Shown: positions 4,705 through 8,809 of the stretch, in pieces | Numbering within the stretch: the stretch's first letter is position 1 | How the letters are laid out: every line of letters begins with the position of its first letter | DNA from: Pseudoselenomonas ruminantium | GTDB lineage: Bacteria; Bacillota; Negativicutes; Selenomonadales; Selenomonadaceae | Assembly: GCA_002448495.1 (NCBI GenBank) | Contig: DJYL01000193.1 | Span: 1 to 8,809 of the forward strand | Direction of reading: 5' to 3' | Length of the DNA: 8,809 nt | Notes under the pieces: model-generated | What the model saw: the letters and a program-made list of their open reading frames with translations, nothing else | Told to the model about the DNA's origin: nothing | Database searches by the model: none | Translations under genes and position numbers: made by a program

Positions 4705-5912
4705 TGCGCACCCTTCTCCACATTTATCTTCAACCGCAGCGGACCGGAAGCATCCGTATCGCCGTTCGCGTAGGCCGAAAGGATTACCGGCCCCCGCTGC
4801 CCTTTGAGTTTCGCGACCACTTCGTAGAACTGAGCGCCTTCCATCACGCCCACGGTTCCTCGGAGCGGGTCTGGCAAAATGCCCTTGGTTGTTGCGGCAA
4901 AATTAACATCCTTGAGGAAATTCATCACCGTCTGTTCTGCTTCACTGTCGTCCCCCAAGCCCAATTCATAAGGCCGTGCAATGATAAATTCTTTGTTCCG
5001 ATAGATGATGCTGTTGGGATAAAGTTCCAGCGTCGTGCGGACTTCTTCACCATGTACCAGATTGCTGGCTGCCACGATACGCACCACAATATCCTGCTTG
5101 CTTTTGGTTATCGTCTCTACCGCAGCCTCATATTCCGGCCGATAAATCCAGATATCCTCATCTGAACGGTCACTGCCAAAACGGGCAGACACATTGCGGT
5201 TAGCCAGCGCGGCCAGCATTTCCATGTCCGAGGATACCTCCTCGCTGCTGCGGCCGCCGCGGATTACCCCGCTGGCAATAATTTCGCCGGCACGAAAGGC
5301 AATATCTCCTTCCCGGACAGTAATCAGGCCAGCCCGCAGCTGCCGGGTTCTTTCTTCCAGTTTTTTATTGTCTGTCGTCAGCGTTTCGTTGTCCACGGTC
5401 AAATGCGCATTATCATCCTGCAATTTCTGATTGCTGCCGGACAGTTCCTCATTTTTAGCCGTGAGCTCCGCTTTTGCCCCTTCCAATTCCGCAATACCTG
5501 TCTGCAATCTGGCTGCTTCCGCTTCCAGACTCTTTTGCTGCTCATTCAGCCTGACCACATCCGCCTTGGACTGCTGCAAGGCTGCATCCGTACGTTCCTG
5601 TTCCGATTTGGCCGTTTCCAAATCCGCCTGCGTATGCAAAAGATTATTTTTGGTTTCCTGCATGGTACGATTGAGTTCTTCCAAACCAAAAAGCGCTGTA
5701 CGCACATTTTCCGAGGCTGCTGCCATTACCCCAAAAGTCAAGGTGGTGATTACTATGCCGGTAAAAATTGTTATGACAATGGATGTATGCCGGGGACGCA
5801 GGCCAAAAATCGACAAACGTTTCTTGCCGATTTTCGTCCCTAACCTGTCCCCAATAAAAGCAATTGCACCGCCTGTAACCACCAGCACAGCAATCAAGAG
5901 GATTCCTGACAT
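4701..5912 (-). CDS. DUF3084 membrane-anchored coiled-coil protein
   Basis: A 403-residue protein that I recognise as DUF3084-like; its function is unknown. Two membrane segments lie at about residues 3-20 and 44-66. Between them is a strongly basic loop (RLGTKIGKKRL, then LRPRH), which by the positive-inside rule is cytosolic. That puts the remaining 335 residues outside the inner membrane. Residues about 70-195 form a long coiled coil with few hydrophobic interruptions, including five exact NxxLxxx heptads at 154-188. Residues about 196-400 form a globular domain (VREGDIAFRAGE, DEDIWIYRPEYEAAV, IARPYELGLG, GPVILSAYANGD). The start ATG 5912 has an AGGTGG ribosome site nine bases upstream. 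The gene follows the LPS-transport permease after 27 bp and overlaps the RuvC-like gene by 4 bp. An envelope role linked to LPS export is inferred from position and predicted topology only. Confidence 0.82.
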   Translation of the reverse strand: MSGILLIAVLVVTGGAIAFIGDRLGTKIGKKRLSIFGLRPRHTSIVITIFTGIVITTLTFGVMAAASENVRTALFGLEELNRTMQETKNNLLHTQADLETAKSEQERTDAALQQSKADVVRLNEQQKSLEAEAARLQTGIAELEGAKAELTAKNEELSGSNQKLQDDNAHLTVDNETLTTDNKKLEERTRQLRAGLITVREGDIAFRAGEIIASGVIRGGRSSEEVSSDMEMLAALANRNVSARFGSDRSDEDIWIYRPEYEAAVETITKSKQDIVVRIVAASNLVHGEEVRTTLELYPNSIIYRNKEFIIARPYELGLGDDSEAEQTVMNFLKDVNFAATTKGILPDPLRGTVGVMEGAQFYEVVAKLKGQRGPVILSAYANGDTDASGPLRLKINVEKGAQ

Positions 5913-5939
5913 CTGCTCTTTCCACCTTTCTTCAAATCA

Positions 5940-7040
5940 TTACCGGGATGCCCGCCGCACCAGATAAGCACCTACCGCCAAGCCGATGAGGTTAGGCAGC
6001 CATACAGCCAGTAAGGGAGCTACCACACCACTGCGGGCCAACGCATTGCCCATAGTCATCAAGGCGTAATAGACAAATATAATGATGACGCTCATGGCAA
6101 ACCCCGCCGAAGAACTGTTGCGGGTCGGCTGAAGCCCCAAGGGAACTCCCACCAGCGCAAAGACCAGACTGGCCATAGGAACCGTCACGCGCTGATAGAG
6201 TTCGGCTTCCAGCTTATTGGTATCCACATACTGGGTTTTCATGATGTTAATTTGTTCCCGGAGTTCCTTCATGGTCATCTCTTCAAGTTCTTTTTGTTCA
6301 CGAACAATCTGTGTCGGGCTGGCACTTATGGGCAAAACCTGTTTCTTAAACCGTACCATGTGTTCGCTTTTGCCCTCTTCTTCACTGATGTCATAAATTA
6401 TACCATTATGCATGGTCCAGATATTGCCATTCCATTCAGCATAATCTGCGTTTTCTACGGTTTTTACTTTGCCATCATCGCCAAATTCCTGCAAGGTAAT
6501 TCCCTGCAGCTGCTGAATTTCCGCATCATAACGGCGGGCATAGGCCAGACGCTGAATTTTATCGCCATTGATATCTTTGAGGATAATGTGTTCCTGAGAC
6601 TTCATCCCCGTGTTGCCCTCAATTTCATAATAGAGCACATTGCGATAAGCCGTATTAGCCCATGGCACCACATACTCATTAAAGGCCATCGCTGCTATGC
6701 TCACGATAAAGCCCATGACAATGGCCGGCATGGCAATGCGGGAAAAACTGATGCCGCAGGATTTCATAGCCGTAATTTCGCTATTGCTGGACAAGCGCCC
6801 AAAAGTCAGCAGCGTTGACAGCAGCATGGACATGGGGAAGGTCCAGATAACCACGCCCGGCAAGCCAAAGATAAAGATTTTTACCACGGCCTGCAAGGAT
6901 GCTCCATAATCGGTGATGTATTTAGCAATCCTGAACAGCGTTCCCGATCCGATAAACACCGCAGAGAAAGCGCATATACTAAAGACAAAGGTCAGCGCCA
7001 CCTCTCGAAATATGTATTTGTCTAAAATTCGCAATCGCAT
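5940..7040 (-). CDS. LptF/LptG-type LPS export permease (YjgP/YjgQ family)
   Basis: A 366-residue inner-membrane permease that, with LptB and LptC, extracts LPS from the inner membrane and passes it to LptA. Length is the family norm. Three N-terminal membrane segments lie at about 14-36, 53-80 and 100-120. A periplasmic beta-jellyroll-like region spans about 125-285, and three C-terminal segments lie at about 287-304, 312-332 and 338-361. EITAMKSCGIS (88-98) is the cytosolic coupling-helix block that contacts the ATPase. VPLGLQPTRNSSSAGF (299-314) is the conserved C-terminal permease loop. Start ATG 7040 has AAGGAG seven bases upstream and follows lptB after 11 bp. Proteobacteria use an LptF-LptG pair, and only one such gene appears here. 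I cannot say whether it is closer to LptF or LptG, so I give no symbol. Confidence 0.9.
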   Translation of the reverse strand: MRLRILDKYIFREVALTFVFSICAFSAVFIGSGTLFRIAKYITDYGASLQAVVKIFIFGLPGVVIWTFPMSMLLSTLLTFGRLSSNSEITAMKSCGISFSRIAMPAIVMGFIVSIAAMAFNEYVVPWANTAYRNVLYYEIEGNTGMKSQEHIILKDINGDKIQRLAYARRYDAEIQQLQGITLQEFGDDGKVKTVENADYAEWNGNIWTMHNGIIYDISEEEGKSEHMVRFKKQVLPISASPTQIVREQKELEEMTMKELREQINIMKTQYVDTNKLEAELYQRVTVPMASLVFALVGVPLGLQPTRNSSSAGFAMSVIIIFVYYALMTMGNALARSGVVAPLLAVWLPNLIGLAVGAYLVRRASR

Positions 7041-7051
7041 ATCGGTTCTCC

Positions 7052-7771
7052 TTACAGAGTGAAATTCTCACCGAGATAAAACTTTTTCGCTATGGGACTT
7101 TCTGCAATGGTCTGGCTGTCTCCCTCCAGCAAAATCCTGCCTTCGCTCAAAATATAGGCACGATCCACAATCTGCAGCGTTTCGCGCACATTGTGGTCGG
7201 TTATGAGTATGCCCATACCTCGCTGACGCAGATATTGGATAATTTCCTGAATATCCGCTACTGCCAAAGGGTCAACTCCCGCAAAGGGTTCATCAAGCAG
7301 AATAAACTGCGGTTCCAAGGCCAGACAGCGGGCAATTTCCACCCTTCGCCGTTCACCGCCGGAAAGCTCTGTTCCCTTGCGGTTACGGACATGCGTAATA
7401 TGAAATTCTGCCAAAAGTTCCTCAAAACGCGTGTGCTGTTCTGCCTTGGACAAGGTCGTTGTTTCCAGAATGGCCATGATATTTTCTTCCACCGTAAGCT
7501 TGCGGAAGATGGAGGACTCCTGGGTTAAGTAGCTTATCCCCAGGTCTGCCCGCTTGTACATGGGCATTTTGGTGATGTTTACATCCGACAGGAACACATC
7601 GCCAGATGTAGGCTGTTCCAGCCCTACAATCATATAAAAGGATGTGGTTTTGCCTGCGCCGTTAGGTCCCAGAAGACCTACTATTTCACCCTTTTCCACC
7701 CGCAGGGACACTCTGTCCACTGCCGTGTGTTCCTTGAATTTTTTTACCAGATTTTTTGCCTCAATATGCAA
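7052..7771 (-). CDS. lptB: LPS export ABC transporter ATPase LptB
   Basis: A 239-residue cytosolic ATPase powering LPS extraction. All ABC motifs are intact: Walker [10 protein letters not shown] (35-43), Q-loop LTQESS (82-87), signature LSGGE (136-140), Walker B FILLDEP (156-162) with catalytic E161, D-loop GVDP (165-168) and switch His in ITDHNV (H193). RKLTVEENI after the Q-loop and the [21 protein letters not shown] ending (214-234) are typical of LptB rather than of LivG/LivF-type amino-acid transporters. The start codon is TTG at 7771-7769; a GGAGGG ribosome site seven bases upstream supports it and no suitable ATG exists nearby. It lies 30 bp after lptA and 11 bp before the permease gene, the usual lptA-lptB order. 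Confidence 0.95.
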   Translation of the reverse strand: MHIEAKNLVKKFKEHTAVDRVSLRVEKGEIVGLLGPNGAGKTTSFYMIVGLEQPTSGDVFLSDVNITKMPMYKRADLGISYLTQESSIFRKLTVEENIMAILETTTLSKAEQHTRFEELLAEFHITHVRNRKGTELSGGERRRVEIARCLALEPQFILLDEPFAGVDPLAVADIQEIIQYLRQRGMGILITDHNVRETLQIVDRAYILSEGRILLEGDSQTIAESPIAKKFYLGENFTL

Positions 7772-7784
7772 GGTCCTGCCCTCC
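7769..7784 (-). promoter_or_regulatory. Ribosome binding site and TTG start of lptB
   Basis: On the minus strand GGAGGG (7784-7779) is seven bases before TTG 7771-7769. The reading frame from TTG begins with the conserved first strand ([11 protein letters not shown]), so starting later would lose the ABC core. Confidence 0.75.
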
Positions 7785-7801
7785 GTTTATACCATCCTGC
7801 C

Positions 7802-8485
7802 TTACTTGACCTCAGCCCGTCCTTCTGGATCAAGATAAAGGGTCAGCTTATTGCTTTTCATCGTATTATTTTCTTTGACCGCCCATGCGTTGCCTGTCAG
7901 CACCACCCGGCCTTGTTCCTTGCCAACATAATCAGCATTGTCGCCGCCGGCTTCCATCTGATGCGCAGGGCTTTCAATATGGACATTGCCCTTGCCGACA
8001 TAATGTTCATCATCCAGCCAGCCTTCCATATAATTTGCAGAGAACGTGCCATCTGCATTGCTGATTGTTCCTCCGGCAGGAATCTTGATGTATTTATTCT
8101 GGTTGGGATAATAATCCACCTGTTCTCCCGCAAAAGACTTGTCTCCGTCTGTCCCCCGGACACTGCCTGCAGCGCGGATATATCCCTGCCCATTCGTCAT
8201 GATGCTGTTACAGGTAAGGCGCATGGTATCCCGCACAGCGATAACATTGCCCTCTACTGAGCCTTCCTGCGTCTTGGCATTATAGGTTGCTTTCGCACCG
8301 GTAACCTTTGCAGAGCCCTGTTTTAGCAACACATCACCAGTGGCAACAGCCAGCCCTGTGCTCATATCGTATTCCACGGTATCCGCATTGAGCTCCGCCG
8401 GTTCCCCCTCCGCAGAAATATGTCCTAAAGGCACAGCCAGCGCAAGCGTCAATGCCATAACCATTTTTTTCATTCGCCTTGTCAT
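7802..8485 (-). CDS. lptA: Periplasmic LPS bridge protein LptA (OstA-like)
   Basis: A 227-residue exported protein that would form the beta-jellyroll bridge carrying LPS across the periplasm. Residues 1-25 are a signal peptide: basic TRRMKK, a hydrophobic core from MVMALTLA, and likely cleavage near ISA/EGE. The mature chain shows repeated OstA-type strands: LNADTVEYDMSTGLAVATGDV (32-52), VTGAKATYNAKTQEGSVEGNV (61-81), FAGEQVDYYPNQNKY (118-132), YVGKGNVHI (162-170) and VVLTGNAWAVKENNTMKSNKL (194-214). At 227 residues it is longer than E. coli LptA (185), with roughly one or two extra strand repeats. Start ATG 8485 has GGAGG nine bases upstream and overlaps the lptC stop by 4 bp (ATGA). Family assignment rests on the OstA repeat pattern plus the lptC and lptB neighbours. 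Confidence 0.88.
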   Translation of the reverse strand: MTRRMKKMVMALTLALAVPLGHISAEGEPAELNADTVEYDMSTGLAVATGDVLLKQGSAKVTGAKATYNAKTQEGSVEGNVIAVRDTMRLTCNSIMTNGQGYIRAAGSVRGTDGDKSFAGEQVDYYPNQNKYIKIPAGGTISNADGTFSANYMEGWLDDEHYVGKGNVHIESPAHQMEAGGDNADYVGKEQGRVVLTGNAWAVKENNTMKSNKLTLYLDPEGRAEVK

Positions 8486-8809
8486 TTCGTTTCTCCTCCC
8501 TTGCGCAAATAAGCTTTGCCGCTGATTTTAATTTTATTAAAACCATCACTGCTCTCAATACGTTCACCAGCAGCCAGCATATCCTCTTTAACCGCTTTGG
8601 CATTGCCGACAGCCGCCAAAATTTCTTTTTGTGCATCCCAATGCAGTTCATCACTGGTCAGCTGTGCGCCATCGCTGTTTTTTATCTCCACATTTCCCGA
8701 AAGGACAACATTCTTTGTCCCTTCCGCATAAGTTCCCTTAGCGGCCTTCACTTCCACAGTCCTGCCATCGTCGGCATAAAAATGACCTTGCAGATTTTCC
8801 AGTTCTGCA
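8482..8809 (-). CDS. lptC: LptC, C-terminal part; N-terminus lies beyond the window
   Basis: The frame is open from the window edge to TGA 8484-8482, giving about 108 residues of the C-terminal jellyroll. LptC is the bitopic inner-membrane protein that takes LPS from the permease complex and hands it to LptA. Visible LptC/OstA-type strands are LQGHFYADDGRTVEVKAAKG, VVLSGNVEIKNSDGAQLTSDELHWDAQ, and FNKIKISGKAYLRKGG near the end. The pattern of a GxY turn, then LxGNVxI, then a DG pair and SDxLxWD is typical of LptC. A GTG at 8757 could be mistaken for a start, but coding clearly continues upstream of it (ELENLQGHFYADD) and no ribosome site precedes it. The anchor helix and start are outside the window. 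Confidence 0.85.
   Translation of the reverse strand, partial: AELENLQGHFYADDGRTVEVKAAKGTYAEGTKNVVLSGNVEIKNSDGAQLTSDELHWDAQKEILAAVGNAKAVKEDMLAAGERIESSDGFNKIKISGKAYLRKGGETK

Noticed and set aside
7727..8260. Plus-strand open frame of 177 codons
   Set aside because: It is antisense across lptA and the start of lptB; the product looks random and both sense genes are well supported.
8482..8757. A short complete gene starting at GTG 8757
   Set aside because: The frame continues open to the window edge with LptC-like sequence and no ribosome site precedes the GTG, so it is a truncated LptC and not a separate small gene.
1..8809. CRISPR array, insertion sequence, tRNA, rRNA or riboswitch
   Set aside because: I saw no regularly spaced repeats, terminal inverted repeats with a transposase, cloverleaf genes or known riboswitch leaders. 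Intergenic space is short and is accounted for by the sites listed.

Overview
The window looks like chromosome of a diderm Firmicute of the class Negativicutes, probably a Selenomonas or Mitsuokella relative. The reasoning is that it carries an LPS-transport gene run (lptC-lptA-lptB-lptF/G), which requires an outer membrane. It also has Firmicute-type features: strong GGAGG ribosome sites, TTG starts, a sigma-A promoter with consensus -35 and spacing, and a dCMP deaminase-wecA-wecB-atpZ gene order that I recall from Clostridia-type genomes. The genus is a guess. Every supported gene lies on the minus strand, so transcription runs from high to low coordinates.

Right part (8809 to 3822): a tightly packed set of genes. 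The C-terminal part of LptC is cut by the window edge. It overlaps lptA by 4 bp (ATGA). lptB (TTG start) and one LptF/LptG-type permease follow. Together these would make an inner-membrane ABC extractor (LptB with the permease, LptC as anchor) and a periplasmic bridge (LptA) carrying LPS to the outer membrane. The run continues without an obvious break into a DUF3084 membrane/coiled-coil protein, a RuvC/YqgF-like RNase H-fold protein (ATGA overlap), and a dCMP deaminase (14 bp overlap). The run ends at an AT-rich hairpin.

Middle part (3786 to 1166): a near-consensus sigma-A promoter (TTGACA, 17 bp, TAAAAT) starts a second unit. It holds a WecA/TagO-type polyprenyl-phosphate GlcNAc-1-phosphate transferase, a WecB-type UDP-GlcNAc 2-epimerase and a small AtpZ/AtpI-like membrane protein. 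It closes with a clear rho-independent terminator directly after atpZ. The first two enzymes would begin and feed surface-polysaccharide synthesis. The atpZ-like gene is cut off from any ATP synthase genes.

Left part (1095 to 1): a possible sigma-H-like promoter precedes an exported protein of unknown function (TTG start, signal peptide) and a cytosolic protein of unknown function that runs off the window.

Most of the window is recognisable core genome. I see no CRISPR array, insertion sequence, tRNA or rRNA. The parts least explained by known biology are the DUF3084 protein and RuvC-like protein inside an LPS-export transcript, and the two-gene unit at the left edge.
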